This document shows, in pieces, positions 10,336 to 22,530 of a DNA stretch of 64,000 nt (its first letter is position 1; the number at the start of each line of letters is the position of its first letter). The notes beneath the pieces are model-generated. The model did no database searches and was not told where the DNA came from. It saw only the letters and a program-made list of their open reading frames with translations. The position numbers and the translations under genes are program-made. The DNA is from Rhizoclosmatium globosum. Its lineage: Eukaryota; Chytridiomycota; Chytridiomycetes; Chytridiales; Chytriomycetaceae. Location: contig MCGO01000012.1 in assembly GCA_002104985.1 (NCBI GenBank), positions 558,001 through 622,000 on the forward strand, read 5' to 3'.

Positions 10336-11746
10336 TCAAACAACACAGTAAGCTCTGTACATAGTAACTCCTCCATCCCCACCTTTCGCAACAACCTCCA
10401 CACCAGCACCCACGAAAAAGACAAACCCACATCCAGCAACCACTTCCTCCCCGTCCACAACCAAACTTCCATTCCCTTCAGTAACAAGCAAAATGCTTGG
10501 GCCAGCCAATCCAGCAAAATGCTCTTCACCCCTCACACCCAACTTTGTTCGAATAATCGAAAACTCATCAATAGGTGGGTCGTACAACAAAGACGTCTTT
10601 CCGTGGTTATACGCGACTCCGTTCAAGATCTGAGAGTCTGCAGACCCGTTGTTGTACGTAAGCATGTCGACAAGTGTATTAACGTCCTTGAATTTTGGTG
10701 TAAGACCAGAACGCACTACATTGTCGGATGCAGCCATGCATTCAATAATATCTAATTTTGGATGAGTCAGCAAACATATAATGAAAGAATCACAGAGCCG
10801 CCACACCTCCAGACAAATAAGCGTGTGGCTCATTCGCAGCCAAAAAGATTCCTTGTCCTTCCTTCAATCGAACAAAGTTGAGCAACAGCGCACAGAAAAC
10901 ACCCACATCGTTGGGGTACTGTGAATCCAAGCGAATTAAGAGTTCGTTGAGAGTACCGACTGGCCAAGCTTCCGCGGTTGTAGTAGCAAGTCTTGTAATA
11001 AGGTCACGGATTTGGGTGGCAACGAGGGCAGGGTCGCGTTGCATGAGAGAGGCAAAGACGAGCTTTAAGGAGGCCTTTGATGGGGCTTGGGAGAAGGCTT
11101 CGTAGGCTGTGTCGTCGATGCATGCTCTGAGTTCTGGGTAGGCTACGAGGTGGTGTTGGATTTCTGAGAGAGGGCGGAAACCGATCAAGGCTTCAAAGTC
11201 GGTGAGAGCCACGGCCTATGAAAGACAATTAACTTGGGTTTAAATAGGATAAATAGGATAAATACCATTTCAGGCTTGTGGTTTGGGTCCTTGTACAAGT
11301 CAGGACGCTTTTCAAAGAGGAAGCGAGCGAGTTGTTTGTCTGGGTGAGCCTGGATTGACAGGGCCTTGTTCACTGAAAGTACTTTGAAGAGGAAGGGCAA
11401 ATCAGTATCGAACTTTGCGGACACGGCGGGTGAAAGGTTCGTTGAAGTCAGGGCGGCCTTGAGAGGGACTGACGTGTCCCAGACGAGTGATGGCGCATTT
11501 GGGTGTGTGCCCATCCAAAGCTGTTTTCGGTGGTTTGGGTTAGTTGGTTTGGGTTAGTTTACTGGCGAAGCTGCTCTGAGAGGGAAGATGCGCTACCTCT
11601 GCATAGGGTGTCGAGGCGGCAATCACGGTCGACGGGTCCGCTGAGGCAAGCTGCCCGGCCTTGCTGTCCATTCCAAGCTTACCCCATTCATATGGCTGTG
11701 TCTTGACGCGAAGACGGGTAAAGCGGAGGCTGTTGGAGTGGGTCAT
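10336..11746 (-). CDS. MPI: Mannose-6-phosphate isomerase, type I
   Basis: Exons 11746..11597, 11520..11266, 11215..10807, 10751..10336, giving 409 aa, the usual length. It interconverts fructose-6-phosphate and mannose-6-phosphate, feeding GDP-mannose for glycosylation and the wall. Family marks: QPYEWGKLG near the start, SIQAHPDKQLA (zinc ligands), and ANEPHAYLSGDIIECMAASDN followed by NVVRSGLTPKFKDV, the type I signature, assembled across intron 3. All junctions are GT-AG and in frame. The stop lies close to the 3' end of the plus-strand WD40 gene, so the two genes are convergent. Confidence 0.93.
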
Positions 11747-11856
11747 GTTTTTGTGTGGTGATTTTGCCAATCAATTTGGAGGGGAATGAGAAACGTGGCA
11801 TATCAAAATAATGATTTAGAAGACACATCTGCCTGCAGACTGTATTTATTCCATAG

Positions 11857-12780
11857 CTAGCTTGTCAAGAACCGTAGAAGTCCATAACATACATTTATCA
11901 CTAGTCCTACTATGATTCCCATCTGTTGCCTTCGCGAAAACAATCCTTGTTCCTTGATCCAAAATAACGCGAGTATTCCACCAAAAAAACCACAACAGAG
12001 GCCAACTAGAAGTTCCATATGCGTTTCATGTGTTGATGCATCTGTTTCCTCGTGTTACTAGCTTGTACTATTTTTAAAGGGTGGTATACCTGAATCCGGT
12101 CGCGGTCGGTTATCGTTATCGATCCAAGCTTCTTCAGCTGTCCTCATCAAATCATGCTGCTCTGTACAAGTTGGACGTGAATGACTACTCTTTTAACACG
12201 CAAACACCAACCATCGCGTCCTCGAATAGAGTGAAACTGTGTCCTTAGATTTGCAACCTCTTGCCTTGAAAATCCTACACGTCTTTAAGTTAATTTGCAG
12301 TATGGCTGGAGAATGGGAACAAAGTGCCATACCGACATCAATAAGTCTGTCAAATCCTAATGCTGGTTCGTTTGCATTCATTTGCGGTTCCTGTATTGAA
12401 TCATTGGGTTCAGTGATTCTTTGTTTGGCATGCAAGACTTTGGAACCTGTCGATCTGATACGGGGGCGTCGCTGACAGCACAATGAAGGTATAAAGGGGT
12501 ATCTGACAGGGTAGAGGCAGAGTACACGTCAGTTGCCATCGGCACAAGGGTCGCCAGTGCCATTGAGTCGTGCAGGATCCTCCCCCGATACACCAATCGC
12601 AGGTACTTTGCAGCCAGCGCCTGTTTCCACTCGCCAATCTGAATCCAGACAGAGTGATTAGATAATCGATCCAGAGCAACGACGCCTAACCAAAGCCTTG
12701 AGCTCAAGCACGGACGATGATGCTGCAACCCGCACACTCAAATCATCGCCATCGCCGAATCGGACAATCAACTGAATCAT
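11857..12780 (-). CDS. Dsc3-like subunit of ER/Golgi Dsc E3 ligase (DUF2407)
   Basis: Six exons: 12780..12691, 12638..12447, 12390..12333, 12274..12212, 12161..12090, 12041..11857, giving 219 aa. N-terminal ubiquitin-like fold (MIQLIVRFGDGDDLSVRV ... LRLVYRGRIL). A C-terminal block GFDRLIDVGFSRQEVANLR appears only after removing a 58-nt intron and matches the DUF2407 C-terminal domain. Then come EEAWIDND and two hydrophobic helices separated by LFSRRQQMG. In S. pombe Dsc3 belongs to the transmembrane ubiquitin ligase that activates SREBP and removes misfolded membrane proteins. Introns are 44-58 nt. No single exon shows the domain, so automated calls may miss it. Confidence 0.75.
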
Positions 12781-12880
12781 TCGTTCGACGTCTTTTGTTG
12801 GCGTTGATTGGCGCAGCGAGAAGGAACTTAGTTTGTCCATTTATTCGTTTATTTATTCGTTCTTTTCGGAGTAGAAGCAG
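12781..12880. promoter_or_regulatory. 100-bp divergent promoter, Dsc3-like / Sec10
   Basis: Only 100 bp lie between two divergent start codons. It contains ATTTATTCG direct repeats near 12840-12866 but no clear TATA box. Confidence 0.35.
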
Positions 12881-15800
12881 ATGTCCACCACCATCTCGTA
12901 CAAGGACTTCCGCTCCTTCAATGCAAAGGAATACATTGATTCGCGCACAGCCATGGTCGCTCCCTCGATTAAGACGACTGTCACTTCCCCGTCGCTCGCT
13001 TCCAGACGTACGTGTTTTGTCCGAGGAGGAAACCTGTCAACATCGAGCCTCCTCCCTACTTCTATCGTCCATCTTCCATCTTCTGTACTCTACACTATAA
13101 ATAACACGTAACTTGCTCAACTCTCCCTAACAGAATTAGAACCGAAGCCTCTCATCAAAAGCTTTGAATCCGCGCTCGACGACCTTCTGCGACTCCGACG
13201 GAAAGTGCAGGCTAAGATAGACGACCTCGAGGACGCTGCTCAGGCCTCGGAAAACGCAAGGAGGAGAAAACTGACAGAAATGAATTCTGCTGTCGAGGTT
13301 TCTTGATTCCTGTAACTGAAGAGTTTCCTGATTTGTTTGGTGGTTGTAGGACGTTCAATCGGCTTTCAAGTCTCTTGAATTGCATCTTGGCGAAGTTGGG
13401 AAAACGGCAGTTCGCATTGGAGAGCAGCTTGAAACTATCGACAAACAAAGAAGGATTGCTGCCGAAGCCAAAGATCTGATCTATTACTTTCAAGATTTTA
13501 ACCGTAAACGCGTTGGCGGTGAGGCTTTGGATGGATTTCGAAAAACAGGCGCGGATCAGGAAGCTCAGGTATTTTGATGCATTTGGGGAGTGTGGTTTTT
13601 TAAAGTACTTCAAAAAATAGACCGCGTCAATCGTCAGGAGGCTGAACGCGATATCTAAAGACTTAGGAATTCCTGGAACAGAAACAGTACGAAACAAATG
13701 CATTCTATTGGCGCACACTGACTGAAAGGCACTTACAGGCAAAAGACAATATTGAAGGATTCTCGGAAGAGCTGGAAACAACAATCTTGGATCAGTTCCA
13801 CAGTGCATATGTTAAAGGAGACCTTGTTGTCATGAGTGTTAGTAGTTGTTAAGTGCAACCATGACTAAATATCTTTGTAGAGATGTGCAAGAGTATTGAC
13901 AGACTTGAACGGAGGTCAATCGTGCGTCCGAACTTATATCAACCAGCACGAATTGAACATAAATCAAGACAAGATTTCAGCAGCCGACGGTTTAGGAGTA
14001 GAGTTGAGTCTTTCCATGTGGAAGCGAGTAGGAAAACTCACCTATTCTCAGAGCCATAGACAAGAACGGTCCTGCCGTTCTAAACCCGAAATTAAAAAAG
14101 CTGTTTGACGACGTGAAGAGAACGATTCCACAGGAATGGGGTGTTATATCGGCCGTGTTCCCGAATTCTGTCTCTGTGATGCAAGACTTTGTTCAACGTA
14201 TCTTTGGGCAATCGGTAAAAGCTGTGCTTTCATACGCTCATTGTCTCTAAAATACGAGGATTAGATCCAAATGTATATCGAACAGGAGCTTTCCGATGCT
14301 GATCAGGTCAGCTCAACATACTACCTCCGCGTTCTTTCTGTTGTACATGAAGCGACACTGTCTGTTTGCAAACACCTATACAAATTTGATAAGGATGTTA
14401 TCGTACCCGAAACAAAAAGCATGGGAATCGGATCCGTGATTGATCGCTGCTTTGACGATCTCTTTGTCCCTTACACAGACAATGACCGATACGTGGCGAT
14501 CGAGCGGAGATGTCTACAAGATCGAATGGCCGAGCTGTTACACGTGTTTACCAACTTTGCCGTAAGTTGATTGTTTCACTCTACAGTCATAAATCTGACC
14601 ATACTTCAAGACTGCACGAGCAAAAGCACCAAAGACGAAATCATCTATGCCGTTACCCTCATTCCAAGAAGCTGTTGGAACGATATTCAACCTCGACCCT
14701 ACATCTCCCGCTGCTTCGAAATCAAATGGATCGCTCTTGAATTCAAACGAGCCGCCGGAAGCATTTGGGCTTCCATCTGTTGCACTTACGCTTAAACTGA
14801 TTGAAGTTCATTTGGAGGCTTTGGAACGGTGTAAGGAGCTTTCGAAATTAGGCGACTTGGCGAGGAATGTTTTGGCTGTGTTTCGGGTTTTGATTGAGGA
14901 GGTTGGGCAAAAGTATTTGATACATGCTTTGGATATGGTGTTGGATGATATTATGGGGATGGATGGGAGGGCGTCGGAGCCTGAGTTACGGGGGTTGGAG
15001 GTTGTGAGGGTTGAGAATCAGGTTTTGAATTTACTTCAGTTTCATTTCCAGACTGCGATTGTAAGTGGCGTTTCATCTTTATACGCTTAATTAAGTCTTT
15101 TGTTGATTAGTTTCCCCTACTTAATCAATCTCCAACAATTCATCGAGATTCTGTGTTATCCAAAAACGAGTTTATGGAAACAATAGAAACAAAAATGAAT
15201 TCAATTATCAAGATTCACGTGGACGGTAAGTAATTCATGTGGTATCGTGAGGCTAATTCCTTTTCAGCTATCCAAGAATGGCTCGAGCTTTTGCTCTCTA
15301 AACAACGACGAGGTGATTATAAGCCCAAAGATGAACAAACTGCATCGTCGCCGTCTACTGCGGTGAGGAATTAATACTCTTGAATACTATTGGACATTTA
15401 TTGACAATTGAATAACTAGACCTGTGTTCAAGTATGCGAATTTCTCAGCAAGGTGCACATTAAGGCAGAGAAATACTTTGAAGGGACAAATTTATCGGGT
15501 TTCCTGAATGAGATTGGATCAATCTTTCACATGTAAATCTCATCTTAACCGAACTGATCTTCTTTATGTTTAACTTGGTTGAAATAGGTTATTGCTGGAA
15601 CATATGAAAAAGTTCACATTCAGTGATGTTGGTGGTTTGATTCTCGCAAGGTTAGTCAAATGCTCTTACCTATCCTAAATCTTAATCCATGAGTAACAAC
15701 AGAGACCTTGCGAAGTACTTTGAAGTCGTTCAAACGTTCCGTATCGAACAACTCACTGACAAGTTTGAAATGATCCGCGAGCTTGGAAACTTGTTTATCG

Positions 15801-15946
15801 TGAAGCCGGATAACTTGCAGCAGGTTATTAATGGCGGGCATTTGAGCCGAATTGACATTACTCTATTGACACCGTTTTTAATGTGTCGAGTGGATTGGAA
15901 CAAGCTACAGAAACTGGGGATTTTCTTTGCTCCCACCTCGATATAG
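12881..15946 (+). CDS. SEC10: Exocyst complex subunit Sec10 (EXOC5)
   Basis: Fourteen exons: 12881..13007, 13134..13297, 13350..13568, 13621..13686, 13739..13837, 13881..13989, 14054..14214, 14265..14561, 14611..15060, 15111..15225, 15268..15362, 15420..15532, 15588..15650, 15703..15946, giving 773 aa. Sec10 tethers secretory vesicles to the plasma membrane. N-terminal coiled coil with TAVRIGEQLETIDKQRR and LIYYFQDFN is the family hallmark. The C-terminal helical part ends in ITLLTPFLMCRVDWNKL. The junction 13990-14053 is the least certain, because the acceptor is read as AGAG. Length agrees with other Sec10 proteins. Confidence 0.88.
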
Positions 15947-16095
15947 ATGAAATTAATCGGAGTCTCATTCACAAGAGCTTAAAATAAAAACAAAAAAGGT
16001 TCACAGAAATTTAATATTGCTGGCGCCACAGTTGTATTGGCCATTGACGCCACTTTCCATCTCCCAGTCCAAATCAGTCTTCCAAAAAAACCCGG

Positions 16096-17219
16096 ATGGC
16101 TCTTTCTAAGGAGGAGCAGAAGCGCCAGGAGCAGGAGGAGAAGAGCCGGGATGAAGCTCAGGTCCTCTACCTGATGGAGAAGTACCGAGTGAGCCGGCGT
16201 TTGGCAGAGACTGCTGTTCAGAATGGAAAGTACGGAGTGGTGGATGCTGAGACTGGACTCAAGTCTATTCTGGAACGCAGAGCCCAGGTTAAGAAGGATC
16301 AAGAGAAGATTACTAGAACTGGAGAGAAGCTTGCGAGTCAGGGAGGACGTGGGCATTGGTTTGCTACTGATAGGAAGCTCAAGACTGTGGCTGCGATTGT
16401 TGCATTCATCTTGGTTGTCAGCTGGACTGCTCAGTGGGTAGCGTATGCCTTGCCTTACTGGAAGGGTGATCAATACCATGTTGCGGGACTGTTCCAGGTA
16501 TGTTGTGCAACCTGGTGATGCTATTGGGATGACCAATTGGCAATAATCTATAGGCCTGTGGTAACACGGATCTTGTATACAACAACACTTCGACAATGCT
16601 TGAGCCGGGACCGTTGTATCCGTGGAAATGCGAGCCAGTCGACGATTATGCGGACCGCTTCATTGCGAGCCTTGACAAGTACAGTCAATACCCACCAGCT
16701 CAAGCGATTCAAAAAGACGCAAAAGAGGGAAAATCGCTTATTGTTGTTTCGCGTTGGATTGAGGCTTCATCCACTGCCGCCGACATGTACTTTGGCCTGT
16801 TCTCCCTGTACTTGATTGTATACCCAAAAATGGACGATAGAATCAATTCAAGAAACTGGTACATCGCGGTTGCAGGAGTGTCTCTTGCTCCAGCCCTGTG
16901 CATCATAGATTCTGTCTTAACTTTCAACAATTTCCAGAAGCTTGGTATTGGATACTTCAACTTTGATCGTCAAACCTCCTTCTACTTCTCTGGAGATGCT
17001 ATTTGGGCTGGAACTGCGTTGGATGTTGTGTTGCAGTACTGGTTCTTGTATTGGGCTTCGACTTACCAGTACAAGCTCTCCAAAGCAGTTAGAGAGAAAG
17101 AAGAGCGAGAATATGAGGCTGCACAAGCCGCTGCGGCTGCGGCAGCAGCTTCCTCTGGAGCGACTGAAGAGATTCCCTTGCAAGAAATTCCATTGAAAGA
17201 TGTTGCCCAAAGAGTGTAA
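16096..17219 (+). CDS. Four-TM claudin-like protein, copy C
   Basis: Exons 16096..16497 and 16554..17219, 355 aa. Charged N-terminus (1-20), a UBA-like helical block at about 22-62 (YLMEKYRVSRRLAETAVQNG ... DAETGLKSIL), a basic linker, then TM1 at about 97-118. Loop 1 holds W122, GLFQ at 131-134, C136 and C160 (WKC), with NNT at 144-146 as a possible glycosylation site. TM2 to TM4 follow, then an Ala-rich tail ending in IPLQEIPLKDVAQRV. The intron sits exactly after GLFQ, as in copies A and B. The short tail motif IPL(K/Q)E is kept in copies B and C. Located 8 kb from A/B on the opposite strand. Claudin-superfamily membership is inferred from topology and loop-1 residues. Confidence 0.7.
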
Positions 17220-17291
17220 TATTTAGAAAAATCAGTAATGGAGTAAAGAATACAGATGATTGAATATATTTTTGTGCAATGTGACAGTCAT

Positions 17292-19648
17292 TTATCCGAT
17301 GTTTGCCTGAGTTTGTAACAAGAATCCCTTCTCAATAACAGCATACATATCTTGAACAGGGGGTAACAGTTTGAAAACTGGTCTCTTCGGGGCATTTTTA
17401 TCGTCTTCGGCCTCTGATTTGTGTTCAATGTGAGAAACAATCATAATATAAAGTGAAACTCAACTGCTCGCTGCAGCATTCTGTTTGATTCCACTAAATA
17501 ATGTCTTTTTTACAGGTGCTCGTTTGAGTTCCAACTGGTATTTAGCGAGTTGTTCTCGGTATCCTGCGAGGAGTTTGCGGAACTGTTTCTTGCGGATGAG
17601 GAGATCTTCGGTGATCACATCCAATTTAATTTCACTGCATTGTTGTCAGTTGCATTGTTTTTTTGAAGAACAACTTACAATGAGACTTTCATGGCTGGAC
17701 CTTTGTCACGATCTCCTCTGTCTCCATCTTTGTTTTCATCCTTATTCTTCTTTCCCTTCCTAAAATATTGATTAGATCTGTGATCAAACTTGTGATTTCC
17801 ACATACTTCTTAGATTTACTCTTTCCTCCTTTTTCTCCATCCAAGCTTTCCCTACTACCAGCTCCAGCTCCTCCATGTAACTTTCTCTGACCCCACCAAG
17901 TACCCTCAAGTTTATCCCAGTATTTACAAAGTACTTCGATTTGAGCATGCCGAATTGCCAAAAATGATTTTGACAATCGTTGAGCCAAAACAACACTGAA
18001 CCGATACTTTTGGACAACTTTCATTAGCTTTGAGACATCGTGGACGTCTTTGAAGAATTGACGAATCGTATCGGCGGCCCTGTATTTTGCAACAATTCTT
18101 CGACGAATCAAGTAGTCATGGAATACACTGTAATAAGAATACACGCCTTAATATTTGACTGTGGAAACGACAGAACTACTTACACAGCAATTTTGGCCAA
18201 AGCATGTTGTTTCCGAAGTTCCTGTTGCCTTAAATTATAGACTCGCCATTTGCGTTGAATGACTCGAGCCGCGTGGTTTGTTTGAACGGTTTTGTGGTTT
18301 TTAGATCGATTTTCCTGTTTGTAACCCATGTTAGAAGGTTGATTGATGCAATATTTACTACTAGCCTCAACAGTACGTGCAATATAACCGATACGAGCAG
18401 CAACAGATATGATAAGAAACCATCTTTTTTGCATGATTTGTGATTTTCCGTTTTCCTCACGGTTTTGGTGACGACTTTGTTCAGCCTGTTGCTCTTTTTT
18501 CGCAACCGCTGCCAGCTTCTTTTTTTGCTTCTCCTTATCCATTTTTTTCTTCTTTTTTAATACGAGCTCTCGATGCTTCTCATTGTCTTGATGCTACAAT
18601 ACATTTGTAAGCAGCTTATAGTTGACAAGATCAACTCACTGCTGATTCAATTTTTCTCAACCGAAGCGTAGGAAAGAATGCAGCCAGTGCATCGCGATTA
18701 TGTTTGATTATATCGTTAGAAACAACGTTGTCTTTTTGGTATTCCACTGTGAGTAACCATAATGTTAGCGTGATTGACTGGTTGCAGCCACTTACTGATT
18801 TTCTCTTGAAATGCTTCCCATTCTCCTTGATTTGATTTCAAAAGTTCAATTCGTTTCTTGAGATCTTCCTCAATCATCTTGATGGGTTTTCGACCATATC
18901 TGTTTCTGCCATCTCCAAGAATACCTGGCATAGTTGCTGGAGAACTAACTTCGTAGTGACTAATGGTTTCCTTTTGATGCATTGGCGACGTGTTTGGTCG
19001 ACTTCGTTTCTTGGTTGAAGAAGACAATGAGAATGGATCTTGATCTTGATCAAAAATGGCTTCATCCAGATTCTTTGCGTACTCTTATGTTGTAAGAATA
19101 TCAGTTTGATGGTGACAGTTGAAATGCGAAAGAATAATCCAACACCTACCCAACAACTTTTGAATCTCAACGAAACTCTTATCAAACCTCGCTTGCCGTT
19201 CCTGCCCACTTCCACCTCCACCTTTCCCACCCTCATCGTGATCCTCATCCCCTCCAATCATTCCACCCCTTCCACCCCCACCCCTTCCAGAATCACCACC
19301 TCCCGAGCTCTTCATCAACGCCAACAACGCAGCAAGACGTCGATTCTGTTTCATAGTTGCCTCCGAAAGCGCTGTCGTCAACCACGGCGTCGAAGGCCCA
19401 CCACTAGTCAAATTCGCAAACGACATCTTCTCAATCGGAAACAACGGTGGCGCCGTTGACGCCCGCTCTTTCTCCTTATTGTAATGATAACTTGAGTTAT
19501 ATGCACTGAACCGGGACGCTGCGATCGTTCCTGGGGTTGTGAAGCCGCTGTTGAGGAGGTCATTGTTCGTGTCATCTTCAAAGAGCCCGAACGAAGCTGT
19601 TGTGGAAGGACGGAAGGGTGTACTGTCTCTTGATAAAGCCGGAAACAT
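17292..19648 (-). CDS. IQ-motif coiled-coil protein, candidate flagellar
   Basis: Eight exons: 19648..19150, 19083..18796, 18746..18640, 18593..18184, 18127..17807, 17759..17679, 17634..17465, 17413..17292, giving 665 aa. Low-complexity N-terminus (G/D-rich), a lysine-rich helical middle, an IQ motif AARVIQRKWRVYNLRQQ (calmodulin-binding type) and a conserved-looking helical block EIKLDVITEDLLIRKKQF. The last intron has a GTTGAG donor; if retained the protein stops at 17460 after NAAASS, otherwise it gains about 40 aa with FKLLPPVQDMYAVIEKG. It is transcribed divergently from AK7 across 96 bp, which suggests shared expression in the flagellum. I do not recognise the family. Confidence 0.6.
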
Positions 19649-19744
19649 AGTGGCTTCTTTGTGGGATTTACTTTTTTTTTTGTAGGGTGGAGAAGGTCGT
19701 GTTTTTTATGTGAGGAATTGTCAGCTTTTTTCATAGACGAGAAG
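19649..19744. promoter_or_regulatory. 96-bp divergent promoter, IQ protein / AK7
   Basis: The two start codons are 96 bp apart on opposite strands. The interval holds a T8-T9 run near 19672-19680 and GTGGGATTT but no TATA box. Confidence 0.4.
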
Positions 19745-22445
19745 ATGCGCTGTTTCGTGAGTAACGTCGATTCGCCGGTTGGATACAACTTTTCGCGGGC
19801 GTTGGCTGCTACAATTGTGGGGTCGAGAAAGGAGCCGGAACCGGAGGAGGAGGAGGCGGCTGGAGGTGAGGAAGAGGAAGGGAAAGTGAAGGAGGAGAAG
19901 GTGAAGGAACGATATCGCGTAATTGGAACTCTGTGCCCTGAGCTTGGCTATCCGGTAGCTCCAAGTAATCCAGGGGTCATGGTAGAAACTGGGGACAAGA
20001 AGCGAGATCAGGCGAGAAGAGAGGCGATTGAAAAGTTTGCTATTCGCGGAGAAAAGCCAACTTGGGTCCAAGATATTGTAAAGGTAATTATTCTGCCGTT
20101 TCTCTATTGGAGTAACCTTGATATTGATTCAAAAACAGAATGACGACAAGGAGGAGTTGAAAAAGGCATTACTCGAAAGCGATGTCATCATTTACGATCT
20201 CAATCAAAGTCTTGACGAAGCGTCTTGGGCTATCGAAAGTAAATTGCATTAACCTTCGATGTGTCAGTCCTTAATAACGTTCCCCAACCCTAGCTCTGTC
20301 CGAACTCTCTGACCATTCCTCGAACACCCAAAAACATTCATCGCCCTCTCCTCCATCATGACATGGGCGAAAACAAAAGTCGATCAAGACGACCCCGAAG
20401 CGTTCCTCGCTGAAGACGAATACCGTCGCCGCAAACCCCACCCAAACTACAAAAACCACATCCAAATCGAAAAGAATATCATGAAGTTTGGTAAAAAGAG
20501 CAGCTTGAAGACGTTTGTTATTGCAAGTGGATTGATTTATCATGCTGGAGATAGTATTTTTCATCATATGCTCAAGGTGAGTAAATTACAAGACACTTAC
20601 TTCCCTCTTCCTCTGAGACACGAATTTTAGGCGGCTTGGCATAACGAAGAGGAGTTGGTTTGCTATGGAGAAGGCGCCAACGTCCTCCCCACAATCCATT
20701 TGGATGACTTGACCAACATAATTGTGGAAGTTGTTGAATTCGCACCTGAAAACAAGTACCTCCTCGCTATTGACGACTCCAAAAACACGTTGTATGACAT
20801 TACAAAGGTAAATGAAAACGGATAAATATTCTCATTCGTCTTTTTTCTGAGTGACATTCACAGGCAATCAGCGACGGCCTTGGAACAGGTCGAGTCAAGA
20901 AAGTCGCCAAGGAAGTTGCGCTCTTGAATAAAGCACTTCCTCAATCCGATTACGACATGCTTCTTGTGAATTTACGGTTGGAGCCAGGACACGTAAAGGA
21001 AATGACGTTTGAGTGGAAATATGAGGTAAATTAAAAAAAAAAAGAAACAGTGTTCAGAAATTTGAACTAATTGTTGGCGTTAAGTCTGGAATGATTGAGA
21101 ACCTTCCTGCCTTGATACAAGAATACAAAGACGCACGTGGACTTTCGCCACTTAAGATTGTATTGCACGGACCTCCTGCGTGTGGAAAGACATTCTACGC
21201 GCAGAAACTCGCGGGACATTATGATATCCATTACGTTGAGCTCGATGCTGTTGTGAAGGATGCTGTAGCTAGACTGGTAACTTGAGAGAGTATGCTATTT
21301 TTAAGAAGGAACTAATGGTGTTGATAGGAACGCAGAGCTGCCGGAGACTTACTCCCGAACGAAGATGAAGACACGATTGATGGCGACAAAGAGCTCCTGG
21401 AAGAAATCAAGGAGGCTGCAAAGAACAATAACGGAAAGTATCCTGATGAATACGTGCAAAACTTTTTGAAGGAAAAGTTGAGGAGTATGCCATGTCGCAA
21501 CCAGGGATATATCCTTGACGGGTACCCAGGGACTATTGAGGAAGCTGGTATTATTTTTAAACGTGAGTTATTTTTCGAGGGTTGTGAATTTAGTAACTAA
21601 ACTCTGAATGGGATAGCAAATGAGGACGACATGAAGGACGACAAGCCAGCCGTTATTGATGAAGTCACTGGCCCTGAATACGTTATTTCGTTAGACGTCA
21701 CTGACGAATTCATTAAAGAAAGAATGATGAATTTACCAGAATCCGCGACAGTCGACACCAGAAACTCTGAAGAAGGTTCGTGACTGACGCAATGCCATTT
21801 TCTATTGTTCCTAACAAATTGTATATGTTACAGCACTTCTACACAGACTCGAAAGCTTCCGTGCATCAAACACAGACGAAACGACTGTTTTGAACTACTT
21901 TGATGAACTTGAAATCCACCCCTTCACGATCGCTGTCACGAGCAACGATTATGAACCTGTGATGGAAGCGATTACAAAGTTTATTGGGAAGCCGCATAAT
22001 TATGGTCCTACGCTTGAACAACTTGAGGAAAAGAAACGGATTGCGGAGGAGATGAAGGTGAGGGGGAAATTTCATTTCTTGTAATTTTGGGTTATTAACT
22101 AAGGAAGAATGGTAGGCTAAGGAAATGGCTATCGCGGCTGAAGAACAAAAGAAGCGCGAGAAGGAAGAGGAGGAGCGACAGGTCAAGGCTGTTGCGGAAT
22201 GGAATGTGCGGATGGAGGAAATTCGGAAGCAGGAACAGGAAGTGTTGGAGGCTCAGAGTGTTCCACTCCGAAACTACCTCATGAAATACGTTATGCCAAC
22301 TTTAACATCTGGATTGATTGAAGTTTGTAAAGTTAGGCCTGAGGTAAAAGTTGTCAAGATTCAAGTTTGCTGGTATTGATCTTTTGTTAAACAGGATCCA
22401 ATCGATTATTTGGCAGAGTTTTTATTCAAACACAATTCCCCGTGA
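19745..22445 (+). CDS. AK7: Adenylate kinase 7-like flagellar protein
   Basis: Eleven exons: 19745..20083, 20139..20238, 20294..20576, 20631..20807, 20864..21025, 21085..21276, 21328..21562, 21617..21775, 21834..22057, 22116..22343, 22395..22445, about 716 aa. N-terminal Rossmann-type half ([31 protein letters not shown]), then an adenylate kinase core with P-loop [17 protein letters not shown] and lid [10 protein letters not shown], a charged coiled coil and a C-terminal Dpy-30-type helix pair ([20 protein letters not shown]). AK7 buffers ATP/ADP in axonemes. In exon 3 a one-base frame change is needed near 20322-20335 (ACACCCAAAAAC) to join [11 protein letters not shown] to [10 protein letters not shown]. 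The rest is intact. Confidence 0.85.
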
Positions 22446-22530
22446 TGCTTGCAATGTTTCAGTTTTAATATTCAGAATAACAATAAGTTTAAGCCCATAT
22501 ATATAACGTCATGTACACATTAAATTTGAT

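Noticed and set aside
18310..18360. Extra intron in exon 4 of the IQ gene (GTAGTAAAT ... AAACAG)
   Set aside because: Removing it puts a stop in frame at once, while reading through keeps the frame into the IQ motif.
20318..20340. Programmed -1 frameshift in AK7
   Set aside because: The codons ACC CAA AAA CAT do not form a canonical X XXY YYZ slippery site, and similar breaks occur in unrelated genes, so sequence error is simpler.
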